From CAWIJJ01 sp963836425 (GTDB lineage: Bacteria > Acidobacteriota > Terriglobia > Bryobacterales > Bryobacteraceae): 64,000 nucleotides of DNA. The stretch's first letter is position 1. Every line of letters starts with the position of its first letter. The stretch covers positions 1-64,000 of the forward strand of contig CAWIJJ010000007.1 of NCBI GenBank assembly GCA_963836425.1, given 5' to 3'. The position numbers and the translations under genes are program-made. Of the stretch, positions 49,023 to 57,426 are shown piece by piece. Below the pieces are notes generated by a model. It was not told the origin of the DNA and searched no databases. It saw only the letters and a program-made list of their open reading frames with translations.

Positions 49023-49188
49023 TTGTTCTCCAAAGCAAATGATCGGCTTGTCCTGCCAATAATATTAGCCTGAGGCTTCTAAAAAAACCGCTGAAATTGC
49101 CCTGCCTGTAGTACGGCATAATAATGTTTCTAGTACAAAACACGGTATTTACAAGAAATTCAATTTTTCTTGCTAGAGTGGTGAACAA

Positions 49189-50139
49189 GTGCTGCCAAAA
49201 GTACCAGAGGCCTACCTGCTGCACGAAGCCAGCGGCCGGCGGTTTCCATTGGACAACGCGCAATCGTGGGCCGTCGGACGCGGGGACGGATGTGCGGTAT
49301 TACTCGACAGCCGCTCCGTCTCGCGTTTGCACGCGCTGATTCAAAGACGCGAAACCGGGGGGTTCGCGGTGGTCGACCTGGGCAGCCGCAACGGATCGTT
49401 CGTAAACGCCCTCCGCGTCACTGTTCCGGTTGTCCTCACCGATCAGGACCGCTTGCTCTTCGGCGACGAGGAACTGATCTTCCACCAGTCCAACTCTACC
49501 GGTCTACTGCAGAGTCCGGAAGAAGCCGACACCCGGAATGCCCCTACAACGGCGCTCCACGCTCACCGGCTTACGACAATAGTAGTGGTGGATATTCGCG
49601 ACTTCACGCGCTTGGCCCGGACCGTACCGGAGTCGCTCCTCTCACAGACCATCGGGACCTGGTTCCTTCGCGTGGGCCAGATTGTGCAGGGACGCGGCAG
49701 TTGGGGGCAGCGGTACATCGGCGATGCCGTGATGGCGGTCTGGCTGCACGACGACACACGAAACCTGCAGAACGAACTGGTGCGGTCGCTGCGTGCCGTG
49801 AGCGAAATAGAGACCGCGACCGACGAAATCAGCCGCTCGCTGCCGCTTCCCGGTCCGCTGCGCATTGGTGCGGGCGTGAATACCGGGCCGGCGATTGTCG
49901 GAGGCAGCGAGTACACGGCAATGGGCGAGACAGTGAATACCGCGTTCCGCCTGGAGGCCGCCACCAAAAACCTGGGCATGGGCGTGGCGCTTGGAGACCG
50001 GTCTCACGAGGCAATGCAACTGGCCGGTTCCCCGTTCCAGCGGAAGCAGGTGGAACTGAAGGGATACGAGTCGCCCAGCACTGCCTGGGCGATCTCCTTC
50101 GAAATGCTGCGGGAGTTTCTGCGGGCCCGTGCCGGCTGA
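49189..50139 (+). CDS. FHA-domain class III adenylate/guanylate cyclase-like protein
   Basis: A 316-residue protein, GTG start at 49189. The N-terminal FHA domain (about 25-100) has GRGDGCAVLL, SRSVSRLHA and DLGSRNGSFV, binding phosphothreonine. The C-terminal cyclase domain has the metal Asp135 (VVDIRDFTRLA), the second metal Asp179 in YIGDAVMAVW, and Asn250-Arg254 in GETVNTAFRL. The purine-specifying Lys appears as Arg175, and the usual Asp before YT is Glu241, so nucleotide specificity is unclear. An A/T-rich promoter region with TTTACA lies just upstream (about 49149). FHA-cyclase proteins link Ser/Thr-kinase signals to cyclic nucleotides. No kinase lies nearby. Confidence 0.85.
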   Translation: MLPKVPEAYLLHEASGRRFPLDNAQSWAVGRGDGCAVLLDSRSVSRLHALIQRRETGGFAVVDLGSRNGSFVNALRVTVPVVLTDQDRLLFGDEELIFHQSNSTGLLQSPEEADTRNAPTTALHAHRLTTIVVVDIRDFTRLARTVPESLLSQTIGTWFLRVGQIVQGRGSWGQRYIGDAVMAVWLHDDTRNLQNELVRSLRAVSEIETATDEISRSLPLPGPLRIGAGVNTGPAIVGGSEYTAMGETVNTAFRLEAATKNLGMGVALGDRSHEAMQLAGSPFQRKQVELKGYESPSTAWAISFEMLREFLRARAG

Positions 50140-50166
50140 CACTGCCGGTTAAGAGGCTGCCTTGAC

Positions 50167-50388
50167 CTACTTCTTTTGCCCTTCGCGCAGGCTCAAGGGC
50201 TCTACGAGCCGCAGAACATGTTCTCCGGTTTGGGCATCGAACCGGTAGTCCACCACCGCGTCCGCCGCATCGAGAGCGGGCGCAGCCTCGACCGTCGGAT
50301 TACTGACCGTCACCTCACCGGAATTGCGGATTCGCAACTCGCTGCCGACCTGAAGGGGAATTCGCGTGAATGTCTGATGCGGGCTCAT
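50167..50388 (-). CDS. Small hypothetical protein
   Basis: Seventy-three residues, starting MSPHQTFTRIPLQVGSELRI at ATG 50388, with a GAGG-like site upstream. The peptide is mainly beta-type with a charged C-terminus (PLSLREGQKK) and no Cys. No family comes to mind. It lies between two rightward genes in a gap of about 375 bp, which supports its being real, though the length is modest. Confidence 0.5.
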   Translation of the reverse strand: MSPHQTFTRIPLQVGSELRIRNSGEVTVSNPTVEAAPALDAADAVVDYRFDAQTGEHVLRLVEPLSLREGQKK

Positions 50389-50515
50389 GCTGGTCTATTC
50401 CTCGATTTCATGTTCCCGCCGCTCCTTGTCCGAGGTCTGTACGTAAGCACCCCTCCGGTCCCGAGGCACGGCGGTTTTGGTCCGCCACGTGTACTTGGAA
50501 AGTCCGGGACGCCAC

Positions 50516-51148
50516 ATGAAACACCTGACTCAGCTTTTGCTCGGATTTTTCTGGCAATTTGGCGGACCCGGGCTGCTGGTTTTGGGAATTCTCGACTCTT
50601 CTTTCGTTTTCGCGCCGCTGGGCAACGACCTTCTGGTGGTTGCGCTGACCGCTCGCGAGCACGACGTTTACAAGATGCTCTATTACGCGGCGATGTCCAC
50701 CGCCGGGTCGGTGCTGGGGTGCCTGCTGGTGGACCTTCTGCTGCGGCGGGCCGGGGAGAAGGGTTTGGAAAAACATCTTTCCAAACGACGTCTGGCGTAC
50801 GTGCAGAAGAGGATTTCGAACAACGCCGCTACCGCGCTCGTGATCGCCTCGATTGCGCCGCCTCCCTTTCCTTTCACGCCCTTCGTTATGGCTGCCGCGG
50901 CGCTCCAGTACCCGCGCCGGAAGATGCTGTTGCTGGTCGGGATCTCGCGCATGGTTCGTTTTACGGCGCTTGGGTTTTTGGCTCTGACCTATGGCAAGCG
51001 AATTCTGAGCTGGGCCGAAAACGGCCTGGTTCAGGATTTGCTGATCGGGCTGATCGTGCTGTGCATGGTGGGCAGTGTCATTTCGGTGGTGGGCTGGATC
51101 CGGCGCAGCCGTACACGTTCCGGCGAGGCCGCGCCCGAACCGGCGTAG
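50516..51148 (+). CDS. VTT-domain (DedA/SNARE-associated type) membrane protein
   Basis: A 210-residue integral membrane protein starting MKHLTQLLLGFFWQFGG. The VTT/DedA domain shows LGILDSSFVFAPLGNDLLVV, the acidic re-entrant loop region, and SIAPPPFPFTPFVMAAAALQ with the conserved Pro-rich re-entrant motif. These proteins are lipid scramblases or flippases in other systems. Helices lie at about 15-35, 55-75, 120-150 and 165-190. The ATG at 50516 fits the family; a longer frame adds only a weak extension. Confidence 0.82.
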   Translation: MKHLTQLLLGFFWQFGGPGLLVLGILDSSFVFAPLGNDLLVVALTAREHDVYKMLYYAAMSTAGSVLGCLLVDLLLRRAGEKGLEKHLSKRRLAYVQKRISNNAATALVIASIAPPPFPFTPFVMAAAALQYPRRKMLLLVGISRMVRFTALGFLALTYGKRILSWAENGLVQDLLIGLIVLCMVGSVISVVGWIRRSRTRSGEAAPEPA

Positions 51149-51172
51149 GGCCGCGCGGTGGGCATCTACAAT

Positions 51173-53021
51173 ATGGATATGGCAATCAGATGGCTTGCCG
51201 TTCTCGCCATTCCGGCACTGTGGGGCACGGCGGCCGCGCAGCAGGCCGCCCCGCGGAGTTCATGTAACGACATCCCTTCTTACAGTCCCTGCGAAATGAT
51301 TTTTGAACTCTCCGCGGCGGATTCCGCGGCCAATGCGAATCCCTACGCCAGCGTGGATTTGCGCGTCGAGTTCAGGTCCCCGCGGGCGCGCACTCTCGCG
51401 ATTCCCGCGTACTGGGACGGGGGCGGCCGCATGGTGGTGCGGTTCGCACCGACGGAAGCCGGCAAATGGGACTACCACGTCACCAGCAACATCCGGGCCT
51501 GGGATGACCGCACCGGATCTTTCAACGCGGCCGCTTCCGATTCTCCGGGCTTCATTCGTGCCGCCAACGTGCATCACTGGGCGTACACCGAGCGGGCCAG
51601 CACGGGACTGGACCAGCCTCATTTGTGGATGGGAGCGAATGAGCCGCTCTTCGCGACGATGGACGAGGCCGCCTTCCGCGCCGTGGTGGATGCCCGCGCG
51701 GCGCAAAAATTCAATCACCTGCGCGGCCTGGTCCTGGCCGGGCCGGCCGGCGGCGCCTACCAGTCCGGCGATGCTCCCAACGTCGACTATTTCCGTCGGC
51801 TGGACGGCGCGGATTCAGTATTTGAACGGGAAGGGAATGATTGCCGACCTGGTGCTGGCCGGAGGGCCCAACACGCTGACCTCGGTCTTCCGCGCCGCGG
51901 AGCAGCGCCGCCGGTTCGCCCGTTTTCTGGTGGCCCGTTACGCGGCGATGAACGTGACCTGGCAGGGCGTAGACCAGTTCGAAGGCTATGAGAACGGACG
52001 TGCGCTGTTGCAGGAGATTGGCGGTTATCTCAAAGAGTTCGATCCTTATCAGCACCCGCGCACCTCGGGCGCGCGCATCACTTCGTCCCCGCTGGCGGAT
52101 GATGGCTGGATGGACTTCGTCACCCACGCTACCGCCGATTCCAACGTCAACGCCATCGAGCACCAGGTGCTGGCCATGCCGTTTCTGGACGTTCATTTCG
52201 CGCGCGAAGACAGCGGGGCAGGCAAAACGGGAGCGGACGACCTGGACCCGGATGCGTTTCGCAAACGCCTGTGGAACGTCACCATGGACGGCCAGTATGT
52301 GACTTACTCGAATACCGGATCGGGAGCGGCAAGCCTCAACTCCGCCGGGGCCAAGGCAATGAGCGTTTGGTTCGACTTCCTGGCGGACACTCGTTACTGG
52401 GAATTGGAGCCGTACTACGACGTGGACGGCGGAAAAGCGCTGGCACTCGAGGACGTAGAGTACGTCGTCTACATCGAGAAGCCGGGCCCCCTCGAACTTA
52501 CGGTGGAGAAGCACGGTTATGACGTGTACTGGGTTGATCCGGCGACCGGGGAGAGCGTGAAGAAGAAGTTTTCCGGCGAGCACTTCACCGATGAGCCCCC
52601 GGACAAGTCGCACGACTGGCTTCTGCACGTGGTGCGCGAAGGCCGCGTGGAGAGCATGAACAAATCGTATAAGTTCGCTTCGCGGGAGATCCTCATGCAG
52701 GAGGTGGAGGCGAACAGCCCGAAGGTTCCGTTTTCCATCGAACAGCCCAAGGGCGATCTGTCGATCTCCAAGGCAGTGCCCTTTGCGGTGAAGCTCGAGC
52801 GCCCCTCCCGCGCCACGCGATCCATGCTGTATTTGTGGATGGGGGAAGTGGCCGCGGACCACCAGGGTTACCGGGTTCTGGCCACCGGGCCGAAAGGGTC
52901 CATGCGGCCTCCGGCGGATATCGCGAAGGATTACCCGGCCATTATGCACATGCGAGTTTACGGGATGAACGCCAACGGCAAGGTGTACGAGCTGGACAGC
53001 GCGTTGCAGATCGACAAATGA
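51173..53021 (+). CDS. Secreted DUF5060 glycoside-hydrolase-like protein, one frameshift
   Basis: Probably a polysaccharide-active secreted protein. A signal peptide (MAIRWLAVLAIPALWGTAAA) leads into the DUF5060 domain (YSPCEMIFELSAAD; RTLAIPAYWDGGGRMVVRF; WDYHVTSNI). A TIM-barrel-like part follows (DQPHLWMGANEPLFATMDE, YLNGKGMIADLVLAGGP), related to DUF4038-type apiosidase-like enzymes, then a beta-rich C-terminal part. One extra base near 51805 breaks the frame; corrected length is 615 residues. ATG 51173 was chosen because it starts directly before the signal peptide. Its stop overlaps tsaB (ATGA). The substrate is unknown. Confidence 0.8.
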
Positions 53022-53671
53022 CGCCGCTGGTGCTGGCGGTCGACACGACGCACGAACACGGCAGCCTGGCGCTCGTGCGGGGCGGAGAATTGATCGAAGA
53101 GGTCGAGCTGCACTCGCCGTCCGGGTTCGCGCATATCATTTACGGTTCCCTGCGTGCGCTGCTCGACCGGAACCGGGTCGCGCTTGGCGAAATCGAGTGT
53201 TTCGCGGGCGCCTCGGGCCCGGGATCGTTCACCGGCGTTCGCGTGGGACTCGCGTGCATCAAAGGGTTGGCCGAAGCGGCGGGCCGTCCTGCGGTCGGCG
53301 TTTCCAATCTCCAGGCCTTGGCCGCGTTCGGTTCCGCGGAGCGCCGCGCTGTCCTGCTGGATGCGAGGCGCGGAGAGATCTACGGCGCGGTCTATGATTC
53401 GGCACTGCGCCTGGAGGTGCCCGAGAGCGTCGCCAGGCTGGACGACTGGCTGGCATCGCTGCCTCCCGGACCGCTCGAGTTCATCTCGCCCGATTTCGGC
53501 GAATGGGGAAGCGCGCTGCCCGGCCCATTGTGCACGGCGCCGCAGGCAATGGCGGCGGCCATCGCGTGCATCGCCGCCGGGCGGTTTCAGCGGGGTGAGG
53601 CCCAGGACCCGGCCGCGCTCGACGCGAATTACGTGCGGCGGTCCGACGCCGAATTGTTCTGGGCCGGATAA
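53018..53671 (+). CDS. tsaB: TsaB, partner in tRNA t6A modification
   Basis: TsaB works with TsaD and TsaE to make threonylcarbamoyl-adenosine 37 in tRNAs. The 217 residues start MTPLVLAVDTTHEHGSLALV, an ASKHA-type ATPase fold opening. GASGPGSFTGVRVGLACIKG is the TsaB signature, and VLLDARRGEIYGAVYD follows. TsaD and TsaE genes are not in the window. The start overlaps the upstream stop by 4 nt. Confidence 0.92.
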   Translation: MTPLVLAVDTTHEHGSLALVRGGELIEEVELHSPSGFAHIIYGSLRALLDRNRVALGEIECFAGASGPGSFTGVRVGLACIKGLAEAAGRPAVGVSNLQALAAFGSAERRAVLLDARRGEIYGAVYDSALRLEVPESVARLDDWLASLPPGPLEFISPDFGEWGSALPGPLCTAPQAMAAAIACIAAGRFQRGEAQDPAALDANYVRRSDAELFWAG

Positions 53672-53676
53672 GGCGA

Positions 53677-54138
53677 CTACTGCGTGATCTTCACCACGAA
53701 ATAGGTGAACTCTTTTCCAGGCGCAAGTTTGAGCTGGTGGGGCGTTTTGGCTGGAATCGTCACTACGTCGCCCACCGCCAACCTTTTCTCGGTCCCGCCG
53801 CTGATGGACGGGCCGCGGATTTCGTTCGGCGCGCTCGTCCTGCCTTTTTCGATTTTGCCACCCACGACCAGCGTGGCTTCCCCTGATTGAACGAAGAAAA
53901 CGTCGGCCTGCAGCTCGTGATACTCCGCCTCACCATCCCCCTCGCGGTGCGCAAGCATGAAACTGTAGTTGCCAGAAGCGGCCAACTGCTCGCTGGCCAC
54001 TTTTTGCGCATTCATCTTGGGTGCCAGAGTCTTAGCGGAAGTTTTCAGCCCGGCGGCGGGCCAGAAATAGAACCCGGATGGCTCGCCCGCAGGCATCGCC
54101 AAACCGGCAAAGGCCAGAAAGACAGCGATCTTGTGCAT
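53677..54138 (-). CDS. Secreted cupin-domain protein
   Basis: A 153-residue protein with a signal peptide (IAVFLAFAGLAMPAG). A single cupin barrel includes HREGDGEAEYHELQADVFFV, with His/Glu metal-ligand candidates, and VGDVVTIPAKTPHQLKLAPG, the second cupin motif with a conserved His. It could bind a metal and a small ligand outside the cytoplasm; no enzyme activity is apparent. It is convergent with tsaB, with a 5-bp gap. Confidence 0.8.
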   Translation of the reverse strand: MHKIAVFLAFAGLAMPAGEPSGFYFWPAAGLKTSAKTLAPKMNAQKVASEQLAASGNYSFMLAHREGDGEAEYHELQADVFFVQSGEATLVVGGKIEKGRTSAPNEIRGPSISGGTEKRLAVGDVVTIPAKTPHQLKLAPGKEFTYFVVKITQ

Positions 54139-54186
54139 ATGTCGTCCTCAGGACCCGAGAGTATCACGGGCGGGGAGTGGGTTGCG

Positions 54187-56757
54187 CTACCGCGCGGTGA
54201 CGGTGACGGGCGAGCCGTGGGATCCGTCCACCGAAACCAGGAGCGGCACCTGAATGTTGCCGAACTGATGGTTGAGCACGACCTGCAACTGGTAAACGCC
54301 GTTCGGCATCGGCGTGATCTGCTGCAGGGGCAATTCGAAGCCGCCTGCCGTAACGCGGATGCGGGAAGGATCGGCGGCGGCCGCGGCCTGCAGGCCGCTC
54401 ACCAGAACGTTCAATACCTCGGAAGCCGAAAGCGCCATGCCGGTAATCGAGGAGCCCGACAGACTCGTCACCCCTACGATAGCCGGCGGCGGACTATCGA
54501 TCTGAAGCAGCACCGGGAACGCGTTCGTTACGCCGTTGTTCAGGCGCAGTGTCGCGGGTCCGAGCGGGAAACCTGCGGGAATCACGAAATTGATCTGGTT
54601 GGGCCCGGCGAACTGCAGGCTCACCGGCGCGTCGTTCAACGTGATCTGCACGTTGCCGGCAGTGAGGTTCAGTCCGTAGATGGATGCGATGGAACCCGGG
54701 AAAATGGTCGACTGCGTGGTGTCGGCGTTGACGATGGGAAGTCCGACGAACGGGAAGCCCTGCCGCGCCGGCTGCGTCTGGAAGCCGGCCTGTTCGGAGA
54801 CCACCTGTAGTCCCGATATCACGCTGACTACCGATGCCGCCAGGGTCGCGCCGGGAGCGACCGTCACATTGGCAATGAGCCGGGTTGGGCTGAGAACCCA
54901 GACGCGCCGGACCGAAACATCGCCCGAACCGAACCCGACGGTGACGTGACCGGCCAGAAAATCGGTGTTGCTTCCGGTGATCTCGATGGCGGCCGAGGAG
55001 GCGGCTGGCATTGCGGAGGAGGCGATTCCGGCAATCCGTGCCGTGCCGTGGTCAGGATAGGTATAGGTTTTCGGGTCTTGCGATTGCAGCAACATCGAGT
55101 TCTGCCGGTCGGGATTGAACACCGTCACCGTCGTGGTTCGTCCGCTCTCGCCCGGCGGTGGGGTCACTACCAGGCTGCCGGCCTCGCCGTCTCCGGCGAA
55201 CCCTCCCACAGCGGCTTCGGATCCATCGAAGAATACCCGGCTGTCGGACGCGAATCCCGCGCCCGTCACCACGACGCTCCCGTCCGCGTTTGCGCCCACC
55301 GACTCGATGGCAGGCGGCGCTTTGGGCACCAGGTTTACCGCTCCGGGCAGAATATACAGGTCGTTGCCGAAATTCAAAATGAGGTGGCGCGGACCGGTTC
55401 CAACCCCGAGGGGAACGTCGAAGTAGAGCGCCATCGCCTTGGGCCGGTTCTCGAAGAACTGGAACGGGCTGATCTGCTTCGCGTTCGGGAAGCCGCCCAG
55501 CAGTACCGCCGACTGTGGTACAGGCATGTCTACCGGAGGCTGAACGATCACCAGCGACGGGCTCTGCGTGGTGTGCATGTATGCCGGGGTAAACGTTGCG
55601 CGGCCGTTGTACACGAACTTGCGGGTGACCGGGTCGAAGTTCGAGTAGGTCACAACATCGTAAGCTGGAACGGAATTGCGGGCCTGTACCCTGAAATCCA
55701 CCCCGCCGCCGCTCGCACCGGGGGCTACGGAGAGGACTGTAGCCTGCTGATATTCGAGCGTGCCCGGGTAAAATGTCGTCTGGAACAGGCCGCTTGCTGC
55801 GAAGGAAACCCGGTTCTGGTCAATTGGCAGGCGAATCCCCTCGCCGTCCGCAGTCACCGACCCGGGGGGCAAGGGGTGGGCGTAGACAAAGTACCCGCCG
55901 GGCGGAATGCCGTCGATGCGGTAGGTGCCGTCCGGGTTGGTCAGTGTGCTCACCGCCGGACCCGCCGCAGAAATCGCCACCACCGAAGCCAGCGCCACCG
56001 GCTGCCCGTTGCTAAACGTCACTTGTCCGCTGATAGATCCGAAGTTCGCCTGCCAGTTCGTTTTGCCGTACAGGATGGAGAGGGCCGCCACGTCGTCGGC
56101 CTCGATCGGGTGAGTGCGCGACGTATTACGAATGATACCCTGCGACATCGCGCCCGCTGTCCAGGTGTGCTGTAACCCCAAAGCGTGGCCGATCTCGTGC
56201 ACAGCCGTCGTAAAGAAGCCTTCGAGGTAACTGGGGCCGGCCGCCACCGTGGTGTCGCGCGACATCATTACCAGGCCGCGCAGAATCGGATAAAAGGTTC
56301 CGTTCGGTCCGGTGACCGGAGTAGTCGAAGTAGTCGGGCCGCCCATCCCCACCAGGCCGGGAAGGTCGACGAAAATCACGTCTCCTCCCGGAGTGTTGGC
56401 GCCGGGAATGGCGTTGCCGGGCGAGGACGGGGAAGGATTGGGCGTGTAGCTTTCGAGGCCCCCGAATGCCACCCGCAAATTGGACGAACTCACCGCGTTC
56501 CATGCCGCGGCTGCCTGTTTGATCTGGCTGAGAACGGAACCGAAGGAGTCGTTGGCGCCGTAAATTTCCGGTCCCTCGTCGCTCACGAAAAACGTGACGG
56601 TGTTGTCAGGCAGGCGGGAGAGGTCGAATTTCTCGTAGATGGGATTGAAGGGTGCGGTGCGGCCCTGGTAGTGAACGTAATGGTAGTATGCGTCGAGCGG
56701 CATCCCAAGCACCCCTGCCAGGGCCGCGATGCATACAAATTTTCCGCGCTGCCGCAT
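54187..56757 (-). CDS. Secreted matrixin-like metalloprotease with regulatory, IPT/TIG and Solibacter-type C-terminal domains
   Basis: An 856-residue exported protein. After a signal peptide (FVCIAALAGVLGMPL), a metzincin protease domain carries HEIGHALGLQH (residues 187-197), with a Met-turn candidate just after (AMSQG). A carboxypeptidase-regulatory-like beta domain follows (about 245-330: GSISGQVTFSNGQPVALASV), then an IPT/TIG-like region (IESVGANADGSVVVTGAGFA). The C-terminal domain contains GSIASIYGLNLTAGNVQITL and PNQINFVIPAGFPLGPATLR, the acidobacterial TIGR03437-like repeat. Start ATG 56757 overlaps the upstream stop (TAATG). It probably acts on extracellular proteins. Confidence 0.88.
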   Translation of the reverse strand: MRQRGKFVCIAALAGVLGMPLDAYYHYVHYQGRTAPFNPIYEKFDLSRLPDNTVTFFVSDEGPEIYGANDSFGSVLSQIKQAAAAWNAVSSSNLRVAFGGLESYTPNPSPSSPGNAIPGANTPGGDVIFVDLPGLVGMGGPTTSTTPVTGPNGTFYPILRGLVMMSRDTTVAAGPSYLEGFFTTAVHEIGHALGLQHTWTAGAMSQGIIRNTSRTHPIEADDVAALSILYGKTNWQANFGSISGQVTFSNGQPVALASVVAISAAGPAVSTLTNPDGTYRIDGIPPGGYFVYAHPLPPGSVTADGEGIRLPIDQNRVSFAASGLFQTTFYPGTLEYQQATVLSVAPGASGGGVDFRVQARNSVPAYDVVTYSNFDPVTRKFVYNGRATFTPAYMHTTQSPSLVIVQPPVDMPVPQSAVLLGGFPNAKQISPFQFFENRPKAMALYFDVPLGVGTGPRHLILNFGNDLYILPGAVNLVPKAPPAIESVGANADGSVVVTGAGFASDSRVFFDGSEAAVGGFAGDGEAGSLVVTPPPGESGRTTTVTVFNPDRQNSMLLQSQDPKTYTYPDHGTARIAGIASSAMPAASSAAIEITGSNTDFLAGHVTVGFGSGDVSVRRVWVLSPTRLIANVTVAPGATLAASVVSVISGLQVVSEQAGFQTQPARQGFPFVGLPIVNADTTQSTIFPGSIASIYGLNLTAGNVQITLNDAPVSLQFAGPNQINFVIPAGFPLGPATLRLNNGVTNAFPVLLQIDSPPPAIVGVTSLSGSSITGMALSASEVLNVLVSGLQAAAAADPSRIRVTAGGFELPLQQITPMPNGVYQLQVVLNHQFGNIQVPLLVSVDGSHGSPVTVTAR

Positions 56758-57332
56758 TATTTGCCTTGCGTCCGGATCGCGGCCAGGGTGGTGGAGATCC
56801 GGCTGCGAAGTTCACTTAGCCGCATCACCATCGTCTGGTCTTTCACCGGCTTTCCGTTGCTCGGATCGAGCATCAGTTCGCGGGTAGCACGCCGCGTAGC
56901 CAGTGGATCCACTACCATCTCCCTATCGACAGAAAACAGCCCTTGCGTCAGTCCGATCACCATCGTGGTTCCGGTCTTGCCGGTCCAGAGGAACAGGACG
57001 TACTCTTCACCCGGGTTGAGTTGCGGCGCTCCCGCAAATGACTGCCGCAGATTGTTCGCCTCTCCTCCCGGAACCATCACTTCCACTGTGGTCTGGTTGC
57101 CACCCTTGAAGCTCTCGGCAACCTGCACCCGGTAATGGGTGTAGATGACCGGACCCGAAAACGCCGCCCAGGATGAGGTGACCTTCCCCCGCACAATCGC
57201 CGTCGACTTGCCGATCATGTCGTCGAGAGAAAGCCGCTCCAGAGTGGCGCTCTGGAGCGGCACCATGCAGAAGGTCAGCACAGCTGATAGCGTGAGCAGG
57301 AAGTGGCGTCTCACCGCTCCTCTAATCAGCAT
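56757..57332 (-). CDS. Secreted hypothetical protein coupled to the matrixin
   Basis: A 191-residue exported protein with a signal sequence (HFLLTLSAVLTFCMVPLQSA). The mature part has DMIGKSTAIVRGKVTSSWAA and YTHYRVQVAESFKGGNQTTV, then GEEYVLFLWTGKTGTTMVIG. Such proteins are often next to matrixin-like genes in Acidobacteriota and may be substrates, chaperones or inhibitors, but none of this is proven. The stop overlaps the protease start, showing coupling. ATG 57332 was preferred to the upstream GTG at 57344. Confidence 0.75.
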   Translation of the reverse strand: MLIRGAVRRHFLLTLSAVLTFCMVPLQSATLERLSLDDMIGKSTAIVRGKVTSSWAAFSGPVIYTHYRVQVAESFKGGNQTTVEVMVPGGEANNLRQSFAGAPQLNPGEEYVLFLWTGKTGTTMVIGLTQGLFSVDREMVVDPLATRRATRELMLDPSNGKPVKDQTMVMRLSELRSRISTTLAAIRTQGK

Positions 57333-57426
57333 TCCCGATGCCACGTAACACCGCGGTAACCAAACGGGTTACGTACACCCCCAGCCCGATTGCCGTGTCC
57401 TGGTGACACAACCTTGAGGCGGCGCG

